Of a DNA stretch of 64,000 nucleotides, positions 8,050 through 17,616 are shown one piece after another. The stretch spans positions 496,001-560,000 of the forward strand of contig CBDCUQ010000003.1 of the NCBI GenBank assembly GCA_965222835.1, written 5' to 3'. This stretch comes from CBDCUQ01 sp965222835. GTDB lineage: Bacteria > Pseudomonadota > Alphaproteobacteria > Rhizobiales > Hyphomicrobiaceae. Each line of letters begins with the position of its first letter. Position 1 is the stretch's first letter. Below the pieces are notes generated by a model. That model saw nothing but the letters and a program-made list of their open reading frames with translations. It ran no database searches and was not told the DNA's origin. The translations under genes were made by a program, and so were the position numbers.

Positions 8050-9504
8050 TCAAAGCGGTAGGGATATGATGGCTCTCAAGCCCCCCATCGAACTTTGACC
8101 GAGGGTGATATCGCCGCCGTGGCTTTTGGCGATGTCGCGGGTAATGGCGAGACCGAGGCCCGAGTTGGCCTGCTCTTTGGTGCGCGCCTTGTCGATCCGG
8201 TAGAATGGACGAAATACGTTCTCGCGCTCCGATTCAGGAATACCGGGCCCGTTGTCATCCACCTCCACGCGCACCCACTGGCCTTCCTTTGCGGCGCGAA
8301 TGATGACGTTGTCGCCATAACGCACCGCATTGGAGACGAGATTCGTGATGGCGCGCTTAATGGCGTTGCGCTTCAAGGGCAGCACGATATCGCCTTCGTT
8401 CTTCTTCTTACGAATCTTGAGTTCGATGGGGGTCCCAAATGCTTCCGCTTGCTTGTGAATCTCCTCGAGGAGCTCACGAAGGTTGGTTGGGCGCGCCTCT
8501 TCGCCGCCGTCGCCGCGCGCAAAAGCCAGATAATCCTCCAGCATGTGCTGCATTTCATTGACATCTTTTCGTAGCGAACGGATGTCGCGGCTGTCCCCCA
8601 GCAGGGCAAGCTCGAGCTTAAACCGGGTCAAGACCGTTCTCAGGTCATGGCTGACACCGGCCAGCATGGTCGTACGCTGTTCGACGTGGGTTTTGATGCG
8701 GTCGCGCATTTCAAGAAAGGCCTGCGCTGCGCCGCGCACCTCACGGGCGCCGCGCGGGCGGAAATCCTCGGGAATAGGACGACCCTTGCCGAAGGCATCG
8801 GCCGCGTCGGCCAGTCGCAAAATCGGCTTGATTTGATTTCGCAGGAATAGGATCGCCACCGTCAGGAGAATGATCGAAGACCCTACCATCCACAGGAGAA
8901 AGATGTGCGAGTTCGACGCATAAGTCTGACTGCGCGTGGCGATGAAGCGCAAGATTGCGTCCTTGTGTTGGATGCGGATCTCGACGTGGCGTGACTGGCC
9001 CACCGTATCAATCCAGAAGGGCTTGCGGACGAACTTTGAGATTTCTCGCGAAAGTGCCCGGTCGAGAAGGTCGAAGAACGGTTTGGGGCGCTGTTCGGGA
9101 AGATCGCCCGGCGGGAGAATTTGCATTGATAGATTGAGCCGGGCGCGGGCCATCTCGATGAGCTTTTGCTGCTCCTCCTTACCCGGATTCGCCTTGTAGA
9201 GGTCGATCAATGCCGCAATGTCGCGTGCTGTGGCCTCTGATAGGCGCCGTGTCACATTTTGCCAATGCCGCTCCATAAACACGAACGCCACCACGCCTTC
9301 CAGCACGACGATCGGTGCGATGATGATGATGAGCGCGCGGGCATAAAGGCCCTTCGGAATGAGATCCGATATCAGCGACGCCAGCCTGCCGTGTAACGCC
9401 CGCAGGCCGCGCAAGAGTGGTCCGGTAACCTGGTATGCCGCCGCAGCAAGGCTCTTTGCCCTGTCCAGGACCGGCGCGATCTTTTTGTCCAGACCGGCGA
9501 GCAT
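8050..9504 (-). CDS. sensor histidine kinase, EnvZ-like
   Basis: An inner-membrane sensor kinase of 484 residues. There are two transmembrane segments (about 57-76 and 202-222) around a periplasmic domain of about 125 residues. A HAMP region (220-270) follows, then the dimerisation domain with phospho-acceptor His286 in GVSHDLRT, and an ATPase domain with VSNAVRYGD (N box), VDDNGPGIPESE (G1) and GLGLAITRDIAKSHGG (G2). In EnvZ the residue after HDLRT is Pro; here it is Val. The gene is 33 bases downstream of the response regulator and probably cotranscribed with it and with the MarR gene. The signal sensed is unknown. Confidence 0.92.
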   Translation of the reverse strand: MLAGLDKKIAPVLDRAKSLAAAAYQVTGPLLRGLRALHGRLASLISDLIPKGLYARALIIIIAPIVVLEGVVAFVFMERHWQNVTRRLSEATARDIAALIDLYKANPGKEEQQKLIEMARARLNLSMQILPPGDLPEQRPKPFFDLLDRALSREISKFVRKPFWIDTVGQSRHVEIRIQHKDAILRFIATRSQTYASNSHIFLLWMVGSSIILLTVAILFLRNQIKPILRLADAADAFGKGRPIPEDFRPRGAREVRGAAQAFLEMRDRIKTHVEQRTTMLAGVSHDLRTVLTRFKLELALLGDSRDIRSLRKDVNEMQHMLEDYLAFARGDGGEEARPTNLRELLEEIHKQAEAFGTPIELKIRKKKNEGDIVLPLKRNAIKRAITNLVSNAVRYGDNVIIRAAKEGQWVRVEVDDNGPGIPESERENVFRPFYRIDKARTKEQANSGLGLAITRDIAKSHGGDITLGQSSMGGLRAIISLPL

Positions 9505-9537
9505 ATGGTTATCTAAGGAAACAGCACGCGCTCCGAT

Positions 9538-10251
9538 TTAGTCCGTATAAAGGATGTAACCTTTGCCGCGAACGGTCTGCAAGTAGACCGGATTTGCGGG
9601 ATCGGTTTCGATTTTTCGTCTCAGCCGGTTGATCTGCACGTCAATGGCGCGTTCACTGCCGGTCGACTCGTCGCTCGAGAGCTCATGACGCGGAACGGGA
9701 AGGCCGCGGCGCTGCGCAAAGAGACGCAAGAGATCGCGTTCGCGCTCAGTGAGCTTAATCGTTTCATCGTCGCGCTTCAGTTCGCCGCGTTCGATGTGGA
9801 AGACGAACGGACCCATACGAACCTCGTCGCCGGTGCCCGACTCGGCCTGGCCGCGCCGGAGAATATTCTTCAATCGCAGCAGCAGCTCTCGCGGCTCAAA
9901 TGGCTTGGCGACGTAATCCTCGACACCGATCTCGAGACCTTCTATGCGGTCTTCAGCCTCTGCACGGGCCGTCAGCATACATATCGGCAAATGCATGGTT
10001 GCTTTGAGATCGCGCGCCAATTCGATACCGCTCTCGTCGGGCATCATGACATCCAAGAGCGCGATATCAAACGCGAGGCCGCGCAAGGCTGCGCGGGCCG
10101 TAGCGGCGTCCTCAGCGGTTGTGACACGGAAACCGTTTTCGAGCAGGTACCGGCCTAGGAGATCCCGAATCTTGTGATCGTCGTCGACCACCAGCACATG
10201 CGGGGCATCGTCCGGAAGCGGTTCTTTGTTCTTGTCTTGGATGTCGGTCAT
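9538..10251 (-). CDS. OmpR/PhoB-family response regulator, PetR-like
   Basis: A 237-residue two-component response regulator. The receiver domain has the acidic pair in VVDDDHKIRD, phospho-acceptor Asp67 in ALLDVMMPDESG, and the Lys switch in DYVAKPFEPRELL. The C-terminal winged-helix domain contains LTERERDLLRLFAQ and the recognition region SERAIDVQINRLRRKIE. The gene order MarR, OmpR-type regulator, EnvZ-type kinase, with ilvE divergent, matches what is known around petP/petR in alphaproteobacteria, where PetR is linked to the cytochrome bc1 genes in Rhodobacter. Whether it controls respiration here is inference. It lies 10 bases downstream of the MarR gene. Confidence 0.92.
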   Translation of the reverse strand: MTDIQDKNKEPLPDDAPHVLVVDDDHKIRDLLGRYLLENGFRVTTAEDAATARAALRGLAFDIALLDVMMPDESGIELARDLKATMHLPICMLTARAEAEDRIEGLEIGVEDYVAKPFEPRELLLRLKNILRRGQAESGTGDEVRMGPFVFHIERGELKRDDETIKLTERERDLLRLFAQRRGLPVPRHELSSDESTGSERAIDVQINRLRRKIETDPANPVYLQTVRGKGYILYTD

Positions 10252-10261
10252 GGCGCCTACC

Positions 10262-10825
10262 TCACGCGCTCCTTCCAGTCCCGTCGAACAACTTAATCAG
10301 CGCTTCGACTTGCGCCCGATTTTCAGGGTCGATCATGGCAAGAAGAAAGCTGCGCGCGGCCTGATCCGCCCCTGGTCCAGCGGCCGCCAGTGCTGCTTCG
10401 ACGCGGTGCAGCTGTAATTGCATCAGCTTATCTGCCAGGCGCGCGCCCTTTTTCGTCACTCGAAGAAGCCGTTCTCTCCGATCGTTCGGTCCAGCCCGCT
10501 GCGCTATGAACCCGTCCTTCACGAGCTGCTTCAGAACGCGCGCCAGGCTTTGTTTGGTAATCTTCAATATATCGAGCAAGTCCGCAACGCGAATACCAGG
10601 GTTGCGATACACAAAATGAAGAACCCTGTGGTGCGCCCGGCCAAACCCATATTCGGCCAGCACCGCGTCCGGATCGCTGGTGAAATCGCGATAGGCGAAG
10701 AACAAAAGCTCAATCGAAGTCACGAGCTCTTCACGCGTGAAACCGCCCTTGGCGCTGGTCTCGGCCCCATTGGCCCCAGCGGCCACATTGGGTGTATGCG
10801 TATCGTTGCGAGTTATGTCAGTCAT
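10262..10825 (-). CDS. MarR-family transcriptional regulator, PetP-like
   Basis: A 187-residue winged-helix regulator. It has a poorly structured N-terminal tail of about 30 residues, then the dimerisation helix with ELLFFAYRDFTSDPDAVLAEYGFGRAHHRVLHFV, the DNA-binding helix IRVADLLDILKITKQSLARVLKQL, and the wing with GPNDRRERLLRVTKKG. This is the PetP type that precedes PetR. The ATG at 10825 (MTDITRND) was chosen over a TTG at 10861. It is first in a three-gene minus-strand operon with the response regulator and kinase genes. A palindrome covers its start codon and could allow autorepression. Confidence 0.87.
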   Translation of the reverse strand: MTDITRNDTHTPNVAAGANGAETSAKGGFTREELVTSIELLFFAYRDFTSDPDAVLAEYGFGRAHHRVLHFVYRNPGIRVADLLDILKITKQSLARVLKQLVKDGFIAQRAGPNDRRERLLRVTKKGARLADKLMQLQLHRVEAALAAAGPGADQAARSFLLAMIDPENRAQVEALIKLFDGTGRSA

Positions 10826-10833
10826 GTTGACAT
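10815..10833. promoter_or_regulatory. palindrome over the petP-like start codon, candidate autoregulatory operator
   Basis: ATGTCA (10815-10820) and TGACAT (10828-10833) form a perfect inverted repeat with a 7-base centre, spanning the start codon at 10823-10825. Size and symmetry suit a MarR-dimer site. Binding is inferred only from position and symmetry. Confidence 0.4.
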
Positions 10834-11015
10834 ATTTGGAGCCGATTGATATTCGTGGCAAGTCATTTTGCGCACATGGATGAGGCCCCTAATGAGCCCT
10901 GTTGCGGCGTCCGGGACTCCGGTATCGCCGCATGGACTTGCGGCCCGATCGCGCGCCGGCTCTTTCGCGGGGTGCGTACTCGCTGCCAGTGCTCTCGCTA
11001 AGGAACTCTACGGTT

Positions 11016-11915
11016 ATGGCCGATTCCGCCCTTCCCTACGACGACCGTGACGGTTTCATTTGGTTTGATGGTGCGCTCGTCCCGTGGCGGGATGCCAAGA
11101 TCCATGTATTAACCCACGCCTTGCATTACGCCAGCGCCGTGTTCGAGGGCGAACGCTCGTACGGGGGGGAGATTTATAAGCTGCGTCAGCATAGCGAACG
11201 TCTCATTGAATCAGCGCGCATGCTTGACTTTGAGATTCCCTATTCTATCGATCAAATCGATCAGGCCTGCCGCGACGTCTTGAAAGCCAATACTCTGACG
11301 GACGGTTATGTTCGGCCGATCGCGTGGCGCGGCAGCGAGCAGATGGGCGTTTCAGCGCAGAAGAACAAAGTCCACCTGTCGGTCGCGGCTTGGAACTGGG
11401 GCTCATACTTCGACAAGAACGAGCGGCTGAGAGGTATACGGGTGGCGCTTGCCGAGTACCGCCGTCCCGATCCGGCTACGACCCCCTCTAAAGCCAAGGC
11501 GACCGGTCTTTACATGATCTGCACGATCGAGAAGCATCGGGCGGAGCGAAATGGCTATGCCGACTCTTTGATGCTGGATTGGCGCGGACGTGTTGCAGAA
11601 TGCACTGGCGCAAATGTCTTCTTCATCAAAGATGGCGCCTTACACACGCCTACGCCTGACTGTTTCCTCGATGGCATTACGCGGCAAACCGTGATCGAAA
11701 TTGCGAAGAAGCGTGGCATCGCGGTCAACGAGCGTACGATCATGCCGGATGAACTTGGCACGTTTAGCGAGTGCTTCATCGTCGGCACGGCAGCTGAGGT
11801 GACGCCCGTTCGCGAAATCGGGCCGCATACCTACACACCGGGTACAATCTCGGAAACGCTGCTCAACGACTATATGGCCGAGGTCCAACCTGACAAAAAG
11901 GCGGCCGCGGAGTAG
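11016..11915 (+). CDS. ilvE: branched-chain amino acid aminotransferase
   Basis: A PLP-dependent fold-type IV transaminase that interconverts leucine, isoleucine and valine with their 2-oxo acids. The 299-residue protein has IWFDGALVPWRDAKIHVLTHALHYAS at the N-terminus. The PLP lysine is Lys161 in SKAKATGLYM, and the cofactor phosphate region is in LDWRGRVAECTGANVFFI and FLDGITRQTVIEIA. The C-terminus includes GTAAEVTPVREI. ATG at 11016 was chosen because it begins at the usual N-terminus and has AAGGAA upstream; an upstream in-frame ATG at 10902 would add 38 residues with no family resemblance. It is divergent from the petP-like operon and convergent, 9 bases away, with the DUF2939 gene. Confidence 0.94.
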   Translation: MADSALPYDDRDGFIWFDGALVPWRDAKIHVLTHALHYASAVFEGERSYGGEIYKLRQHSERLIESARMLDFEIPYSIDQIDQACRDVLKANTLTDGYVRPIAWRGSEQMGVSAQKNKVHLSVAAWNWGSYFDKNERLRGIRVALAEYRRPDPATTPSKAKATGLYMICTIEKHRAERNGYADSLMLDWRGRVAECTGANVFFIKDGALHTPTPDCFLDGITRQTVIEIAKKRGIAVNERTIMPDELGTFSECFIVGTAAEVTPVREIGPHTYTPGTISETLLNDYMAEVQPDKKAAAE

Positions 11916-11924
11916 TCACGCCGT

Positions 11925-12644
11925 TCACAGCTTTGGCACTAGCCCCGTCAGCTTCCAATCATTGCCGACAAAGCTCATCTCGGCGGTGATGTCCGGATCT
12001 TTGGCGGCTGGGTCCTTTGCTACCCCCAAGGAAATCGCGAGTGGGCCGTCGAGTCCAAAGTGCTTGATGTTGTCGAACCCATATTTGGGCGCGGTCCCCG
12101 ACTTGGATGTTTTCGCGTTGGCGGGGGCCTCAGCCTTCTTGCCCGTATCGAGCCCGAACTGCTCGGCTGCCTTGCCGAGGCTGTCGAGAAGACCGCCAGC
12201 GCCACTTGATCCGTCACCGTCCTTGCCAAGGAGATTACCCAGACCTCCACCGGCTGCGGAGGTGCTCACCTCTTCGGCAATGATCCGGTTGATGCTGTCT
12301 TTGACGCGGCTGCCGTCGGCATAGATACGGATTAGCGTTTCCGGTTTGACGAGTACGGCGAGCACGGCGTCAACGATTTTGGGCGTGATCTCCTTGCTCA
12401 TTTCCTTCAGGAGCTCACTTCCCGCTGGACCAGCCTTCTTCAGGGATTTCGCTAGCGACGTCTCGACTTTCGCCGAAACGGCGGGGCGCATCGACTCGCG
12501 CACGCTTGGAAAATCGATCTTTGCCGAGAGTGTCTCGGAGTCTTTTGCGGCAAGTGCTGACTTGATTGTGTAACCGGAATAGGCGGGCCAGGCTCCATAG
12601 AATGCCAAGCCAATAAGTACGAGGAGTGTCACAAGCCGTTTCAT
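11925..12644 (-). CDS. DUF2939 family exported or membrane-anchored protein
   Basis: A 239-residue protein of the DUF2939 type, function unknown. It begins with a signal-anchor segment (MKRLVTLLVLIGLAFYGAWPAYSGY). The DUF2939 core follows (AKDSETLSAKIDFPSVRESMRPAVSAKVE), where paired residues precede a helical domain. A Gly/Ser-rich linker (about 145-165) comes next, and then a C-terminal beta region ending in FVGNDWKLTGLVPKL. The start at 12644 is supported by GGGAGGA about 6 bases upstream. It is monocistronic as far as can be seen. The family name rests on the pattern of the first 100 residues. Confidence 0.8.
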   Translation of the reverse strand: MKRLVTLLVLIGLAFYGAWPAYSGYTIKSALAAKDSETLSAKIDFPSVRESMRPAVSAKVETSLAKSLKKAGPAGSELLKEMSKEITPKIVDAVLAVLVKPETLIRIYADGSRVKDSINRIIAEEVSTSAAGGGLGNLLGKDGDGSSGAGGLLDSLGKAAEQFGLDTGKKAEAPANAKTSKSGTAPKYGFDNIKHFGLDGPLAISLGVAKDPAAKDPDITAEMSFVGNDWKLTGLVPKL

Positions 12645-12770
12645 GGGTAGTCCTCCCGCCTCGCTGACAAAGATGAGGCCGCGCTGGCTGTCATATGCCG
12701 CGCGGCCTCTTCTCTCTAAACCGATCCCCGTGGAATGACACCCCATCGGGAGACAAACTCTTTTGCGGCC

Positions 12771-13043
12771 CTATTTGTTCTTGCACTCTTTCAGGGCCTG
12801 CGAGCGCTGCTGAAGCTGCTCCTTCCACTTGTCTGGCCCGACAGACTGACACCAATTCATGTGGGCCTTGAGGTTCGGGTTCCAGGCGTTGCCGGTGAAT
12901 CCGCACTTCAGCGTTACATTTTGCTTCTGCTGCTTTATGGCCAGGCGGCCATATTCGGCGCAATTGGCCTGGGCGTTGGCCGGGCTCGCGAGGGCTATTC
13001 CCGCCAGGGCGAAAAGCGAAAGAGCGGCACCGGTGCGAAACAT
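12771..13043 (-). CDS. small exported four-cysteine protein
   Basis: A 90-residue protein with a clear signal peptide (MFRTGAALSLFALAGIALASPANAQA). The mature part of about 65 residues has four cysteines (in NCAEY, KCGFTG, WCQSVG and ECKNK), enough for two disulfides. Many basic and Gln residues are present. The start has GAAGGA a few bases upstream. I do not recognise a named family; similar short Cys-containing periplasmic proteins are frequent in Hyphomicrobiales. Confidence 0.77.
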   Translation of the reverse strand: MFRTGAALSLFALAGIALASPANAQANCAEYGRLAIKQQKQNVTLKCGFTGNAWNPNLKAHMNWCQSVGPDKWKEQLQQRSQALKECKNK

Positions 13044-13331
13044 CGAGTCTTGTCCTTCCTATTGCCTGCAAGCCTCCCACACAGAGGGGCTTTTCTCGCG
13101 GATGGCCACGGCCCTATGGGGGTCTTGGCCTCCATAATCTGAGCCCGAGATTACCGCGCTCCAAATGAACCCGGGCTGAATGTTGCGCGAGGTGGAGGTT
13201 CACTGCAACTCTTCAGGGCTACACCCCAGTTTTCCAAGGAAAAATAACAGACGTGCGACCCTGTGGCAGAGAGAATCTGGCATGCAACGGGGGACGATCC
13301 CGCAAACTTCTCTCCGGACCCACTCCAGCCG

Positions 13332-15503
13332 ATGCCAGCAACCGCCCGACGCGTTCCCGACGCGAACCCGCTCAACGACGCCCAACGGCTCCTCGAAGAG
13401 GTCTTCGGATATCCGTCTTTTCGCTCGCACCAGGCGCCCATTATCGAGGCGCTCGTTGGCGGGCGGGATGTGCTCGCGCTGATGCCGACGGGCGGGGGCA
13501 AATCACTTTGCTATCAGATCCCAGCCCTTCTCCGCTCCGGAACGGGCATCGTCGTCTCTCCCTTGATCGCGCTTATGCAGGATCAGGTCGATGCGCTGAA
13601 AGACGCCGGCGTTGACGCTGCCTTTCTCAACTCGACTCTAAGTTTTGCGGACGTGCAGGCCGTCGAGCGGCGGTTCCTGTCGGGCGATCTCGATCTTCTC
13701 TATATCGCGCCCGAACGGCTGTTGCAGGATCGCACACTGGACCTGCTGGCCGCCGGGTCGATCGCGCTCTTTGCGATAGATGAAGCGCACTGCGTGTCGC
13801 AATGGGGGCATGACTTCAGGCCCGAGTACCGTCAGCTTAAGATTTTGCCGAGCCGCTTTTCCGAGGTGCCGCGCATCGCGTTGACGGCGACAGCAGACGA
13901 ACGCACGCGCGCGGAAATCATAACCGAGCTTTCCCTTGAAGCGGCGGACCGTTTCATCGCGAGTTTCGACCGGCCAAATATTCGTTATACGATTGCCGAA
14001 ATGGGTTCGATGAGCGCACGATCGCGCCTCTGGTCCTTCATCGAAACCGAGCATCCGCAGGACTCGGGGATTGTTTATTGCCTTTCACGGCGTGCTGTCG
14101 AGGATACAGCGGCGTGGCTTGTCTCCAAGGGCCGGCGCGCGCTCGCCTACCATGCCGGCCTTGAACCGCATCTGCGCCGCGCTGCTCAGGACGCCTTCAT
14201 TCGCGAGGAGGGTGTCATTATTGTCGCCACCATTGCTTTCGGCATGGGCATCGACAAGCCGGATGTGCGGTTTGTGGCACATCTCAATCTGCCTAAGACG
14301 ATTGAGTCCTATTACCAGGAGACGGGACGCGCCGGCCGTGATGGAGAACCCGCCAATGCGTGGCTGGCGTATGGTCTTCAGGACGTGATGCAGCTCAGAC
14401 AATGGATTGCGCAATCGGACGGGTCGGACGCTTTCAAACAGGTGCAGCGCCAGAAGCTTGATGCTCTTATCGGTCTTGCGGAGATGGCACGCTGCCGCCG
14501 CCAGGCGCTGCTGGCCTATTTCGGCGAAGCGCGCGCAGAGCCGTGCGGAAATTGCGACAACTGCCTCTCTCCACCGGAAACGACGGACGGAACGGTGCTC
14601 GCGCAAAAGGCTCTTTCAACCGTCTACCGCACTGGGCAAGGCTTTGGCGTGGGCTACATAATCGATGTCTTGCAGGGCAAGGCCGATGAGCGGGCGATTC
14701 GAAACGGCCATGACAAGCTCAGTGTTTTTGGACTTGGCGCGGACACCGATACCGTGCATTGGCGCTCGCTTCTTCGTCAACTGGTGGCGCAAGGTTATCT
14801 TGCCGGCGACGACGACGGGTATGGCACTCTGATCCTTACGGATAAGGCACGCCCGCTCTTGCGCGGCGAAGAGCGTTTCCTGATGCGGACGGTGAAGGCT
14901 GCGGCCCGCAAATCAAGAGCGCGGCGGGACGGCAAAGCAACAATAAAAGTGGCTCCGCAGCATGAAGCCCTTTATGCGGCACTAAAAGCGCTCCGGCTTG
15001 AGCTTGCCGCGACGGCCAAGTTGCCGCCCTACGTCGTGGCTCATGACCGCACGTTGATCGAGTTGGCCGAAAAGCGTCCCGAAACCGAAGAGGCGCTTCA
15101 CGGCATCCTTGGCCTGGGCGCTAGCAAGATCAAACGCTATGGGCGCGCGTTCCTGACGACTATTGCCGCGTTCAAGCCGCATGCGCTTCTCGACAACCGG
15201 CTCGCCGCAACGATCAATCACACACTGGCGCTGCACCTTCAGGGGCACGATGCTGCAGCCATTGCCGCAGCCCGCAAGCTGCCAGAGGAGACAATTTACG
15301 GTCACTTCGCAGAGGCGATTGAGGCCGGCCTGATCGAGGCGCGGACGGTCTTGTCCATCGATGAGGAAGAGATCGACGCGATTCTCGCGGCCTTCGAGGA
15401 AACGGGCACGCTCGACAGCGGCAAGCTCGGTACGGCGCACACCGCGCTCGGCGGGCGTTATGACCTTGGTATCTTGAAATGCCTGTTGGCCGAACTGGCC
15501 TAA
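13332..15503 (+). CDS. recQ: ATP-dependent DNA helicase RecQ
   Basis: A 3'-5' superfamily 2 helicase for recombination and stalled-fork repair. In the 723-residue protein the order is: Walker A TGGGKS (53-58), DEAH box at 150-153 inside IDEAHCVSQWGHDFRPEY, motif VI region QETGRAGRDGEPA, a zinc-binding cluster (CRRQALLAYFGE...CGNCDNC), the RQC winged helix (GQGFGVGYIIDVLQG), an HRDC domain (YAALKALRLELAATAKLPPY), and a further C-terminal helical part. The start is uncertain: ATG 13332 fits the family length, but an in-frame GTG at 13263 would add 23 residues; neither has a strong ribosome-binding site. No neighbour suggests an operon. Confidence 0.94.
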   Translation: MPATARRVPDANPLNDAQRLLEEVFGYPSFRSHQAPIIEALVGGRDVLALMPTGGGKSLCYQIPALLRSGTGIVVSPLIALMQDQVDALKDAGVDAAFLNSTLSFADVQAVERRFLSGDLDLLYIAPERLLQDRTLDLLAAGSIALFAIDEAHCVSQWGHDFRPEYRQLKILPSRFSEVPRIALTATADERTRAEIITELSLEAADRFIASFDRPNIRYTIAEMGSMSARSRLWSFIETEHPQDSGIVYCLSRRAVEDTAAWLVSKGRRALAYHAGLEPHLRRAAQDAFIREEGVIIVATIAFGMGIDKPDVRFVAHLNLPKTIESYYQETGRAGRDGEPANAWLAYGLQDVMQLRQWIAQSDGSDAFKQVQRQKLDALIGLAEMARCRRQALLAYFGEARAEPCGNCDNCLSPPETTDGTVLAQKALSTVYRTGQGFGVGYIIDVLQGKADERAIRNGHDKLSVFGLGADTDTVHWRSLLRQLVAQGYLAGDDDGYGTLILTDKARPLLRGEERFLMRTVKAAARKSRARRDGKATIKVAPQHEALYAALKALRLELAATAKLPPYVVAHDRTLIELAEKRPETEEALHGILGLGASKIKRYGRAFLTTIAAFKPHALLDNRLAATINHTLALHLQGHDAAAIAAARKLPEETIYGHFAEAIEAGLIEARTVLSIDEEEIDAILAAFEETGTLDSGKLGTAHTALGGRYDLGILKCLLAELA

Positions 15504-15645
15504 TTTAGCGCGTTTGTCGTCAGCCTCCGGCCGACCCACTCTCAGCGGGCGTTTAGGCACGGCGACACGGGTTGCCTGGTGGCATGGGAGCCGGATTCTT
15601 GCGATAACTCAGAGTTGGAGATTGCTCCCAAACGAAAGGGTCACG

Positions 15646-16878
15646 ATGTTTCCGCTCAATAATATGCTGACGGCCTTCGTTAAGACAGGCAAGCTGATGG
15701 TGATCGATGCCGAAGGCAATACGCACGTCTTTGGCGGTAAGGTTTCGGGGCCCGAGGCTACGATGCAGCTCACGGACCCGAAGCTCTATCGAAAGCTCTT
15801 TTTCAATCCGGAAATGCACGCCGGCGAAGCCTATATGGACGGCCGGATGACATTTCCCGGTTCGAGCCTTCGGGATTTTCTCACACTCTTTTCCGCAAAC
15901 CGGCTCGCACTGGGCTCCTACCCACTGCAAAAAGTTCTGCGAACGGTCTCCAGAGGCCTCAAGCGGCTGCAGCAAGCGAACCCGATTGGCAAAGCGCAAA
16001 AGAACGTCGCGCACCACTACGACCTGGGAAACGATCTCTACAAACTGTTCCTCGACGACGGCATGCAGTACTCGTGCGCCTACTTCCTGTCGGATGACGA
16101 TACGCTCGAGCAAGCGCAGCAGAACAAGATGCGTCTCGTTGCGGCCAAGCTCAATCTGAAGCGGGGGCTTAGAGTGCTGGACATCGGCAGTGGTTGGGGG
16201 GACCTCGCCCTCTACATCGCGAAACATGAAAATGTCGAAGTCACGGGGGTTACGCTTTCGAAAGAGCAACATGCGCTTTCCAACGAAAAGGCCCGCGCGC
16301 AAGGGCTTGCCGACCGCGTGCGCTTCGAGCTTTCCGATTACAGACACGTTGCGCGCCAGTTCGACCGCATCGTCTCTGTCGGCATGTTCGAGCACGTCGG
16401 AGTTGCGCACTATTCCGAGTTTTTCGCGAAGGTGAATGAGCTCATGACCGAAGACGGCCTAATGCTCCTCCATTCCATTGGCCATATGAGCCCGCCCGGC
16501 ACCGCAAGCCCATGGCTCAGAAAGTACATTTTCCCTGGAGCCTACTCGCCGGCTCTCTCCGAGGTGTTTCCTGCTGTCGAAAACAATAGCCTTTGGGTTA
16601 CGGATCTCGAGTTCTTGCGGCTGCATTACGCCAAAACGCTTAACCACTGGGCGCGCCGGTTTGAGGCGAACCGCGACAAGATCAAGGCGATGTACGATGA
16701 GCGTTTCTGCCGAATGTTCGAATTCTATCTCATAAGTTGCGAAATGATGTTCCGGACCGGTAGCCAGCTGGTCTTCCACATGCAGCTCGCCAAAAAGCGT
16801 GATGCCGCGCCGATCGTGCGTGACTACATCACGGATGTGCAGCGCGAGTACATCAAGCAAGAGCGCGCCGCCGACTGA
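15646..16878 (+). CDS. cfa: cyclopropane-fatty-acyl-phospholipid synthase
   Basis: A SAM-dependent enzyme that methylenates cis-unsaturated acyl chains in membrane phospholipids. The 410-residue protein has the family's N-terminal domain, then HHYDLGNDLYKLFLDDGMQYSCAYF and the SAM-binding motif VLDIGSGWGDLALYIA. VTGVTLSKEQ, VSVGMFEHVG and a C-terminal active-site region with NHWARRFEANRDKI follow. ATG 15646 has GAAAGGG upstream and gives the usual length; upstream in-frame starts lack family resemblance. It is convergent with hisG, about 40 bases apart. Confidence 0.92.
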   Translation: MFPLNNMLTAFVKTGKLMVIDAEGNTHVFGGKVSGPEATMQLTDPKLYRKLFFNPEMHAGEAYMDGRMTFPGSSLRDFLTLFSANRLALGSYPLQKVLRTVSRGLKRLQQANPIGKAQKNVAHHYDLGNDLYKLFLDDGMQYSCAYFLSDDDTLEQAQQNKMRLVAAKLNLKRGLRVLDIGSGWGDLALYIAKHENVEVTGVTLSKEQHALSNEKARAQGLADRVRFELSDYRHVARQFDRIVSVGMFEHVGVAHYSEFFAKVNELMTEDGLMLLHSIGHMSPPGTASPWLRKYIFPGAYSPALSEVFPAVENNSLWVTDLEFLRLHYAKTLNHWARRFEANRDKIKAMYDERFCRMFEFYLISCEMMFRTGSQLVFHMQLAKKRDAAPIVRDYITDVQREYIKQERAAD

Positions 16879-16917
16879 GGCAGGGGCAAATCCGAATAGG
16901 CTGGCGAGGGGGACCCG

Positions 16918-17616
16918 TTAGCCGCCCAAGGCCTCAAGGATTGCCTGCTCCGCTTCGCGCGCGGTGTCGCTCCACGGTGCTACGTTGGACGAGACGAGGT
17001 TGGCCTCGGATTTCAGGATCACGCCGTCGTCGAGAACGCGAAGGCCATTGGCCTTAAGCGTGCTGCCCGTCGTCGTGATGTCGACAATGAGATCCGCCGT
17101 GCCGGCAGCGGGCGTTCCTTCTGTGGCGCCCAAGCTTTCGACAATCCGGTAGTCCGCAATCCCCTTCGACGCAAAAAACCGTCGTGTGAGGTTCATGTAC
17201 TTCGTCGCGACCCGGAGAGCGCGGCCGTGCTCACGCCGGAAGAGCCCCGTGATCTGTCCAAGATCGGACATGGTGCGCACATCGAGCCAACTCGCGGGGA
17301 CGGCCACGATCACGTCGGCGAAGCCAAAGCCCAGCCGCTTCAGAAAGCGAACGCGCTCGTTTGCGTCCGACATCTGTTCGCGGATCAGATCCTCACCGGT
17401 AACGCCAAGGTGCGCGCGTCCTGTTTTCAAATACCAGGCGATCTCCGAGGACGAAATATAGGCCACATCGACGGCCTCTAATCCTGCAATCTCACCACGG
17501 TACCCGCGCTCATCTCCGGTCTTGCGCAGGTCGAGTCCGGCTTTGGACAGGGCCTCGGCCGTCTGCTCCATGAGGCGGCCTTTGGACGGAACGGCAAAGA
17601 CGAGACGTTCGCTCAT
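16918..17616 (-). CDS. hisG: ATP phosphoribosyltransferase, short (HisZ-dependent) form
   Basis: The first enzyme of histidine synthesis: ATP plus PRPP gives phosphoribosyl-ATP. At 232 residues it is the short HisGS form, which lacks the regulatory C-terminal ACT-like domain and needs HisZ for activity and feedback. Visible motifs are AVPSKGRLMEQT, the ligand loop DLGVTGEDLI-like region (HLGVTGEDLI), and the PRPP loop EGTPAAGTADLIVDITTTGSTL. The start codon overlaps the end of hisZ by 4 bases, so the two are probably translationally coupled. Confidence 0.95.
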   Translation of the reverse strand: MSERLVFAVPSKGRLMEQTAEALSKAGLDLRKTGDERGYRGEIAGLEAVDVAYISSSEIAWYLKTGRAHLGVTGEDLIREQMSDANERVRFLKRLGFGFADVIVAVPASWLDVRTMSDLGQITGLFRREHGRALRVATKYMNLTRRFFASKGIADYRIVESLGATEGTPAAGTADLIVDITTTGSTLKANGLRVLDDGVILKSEANLVSSNVAPWSDTAREAEQAILEALGG

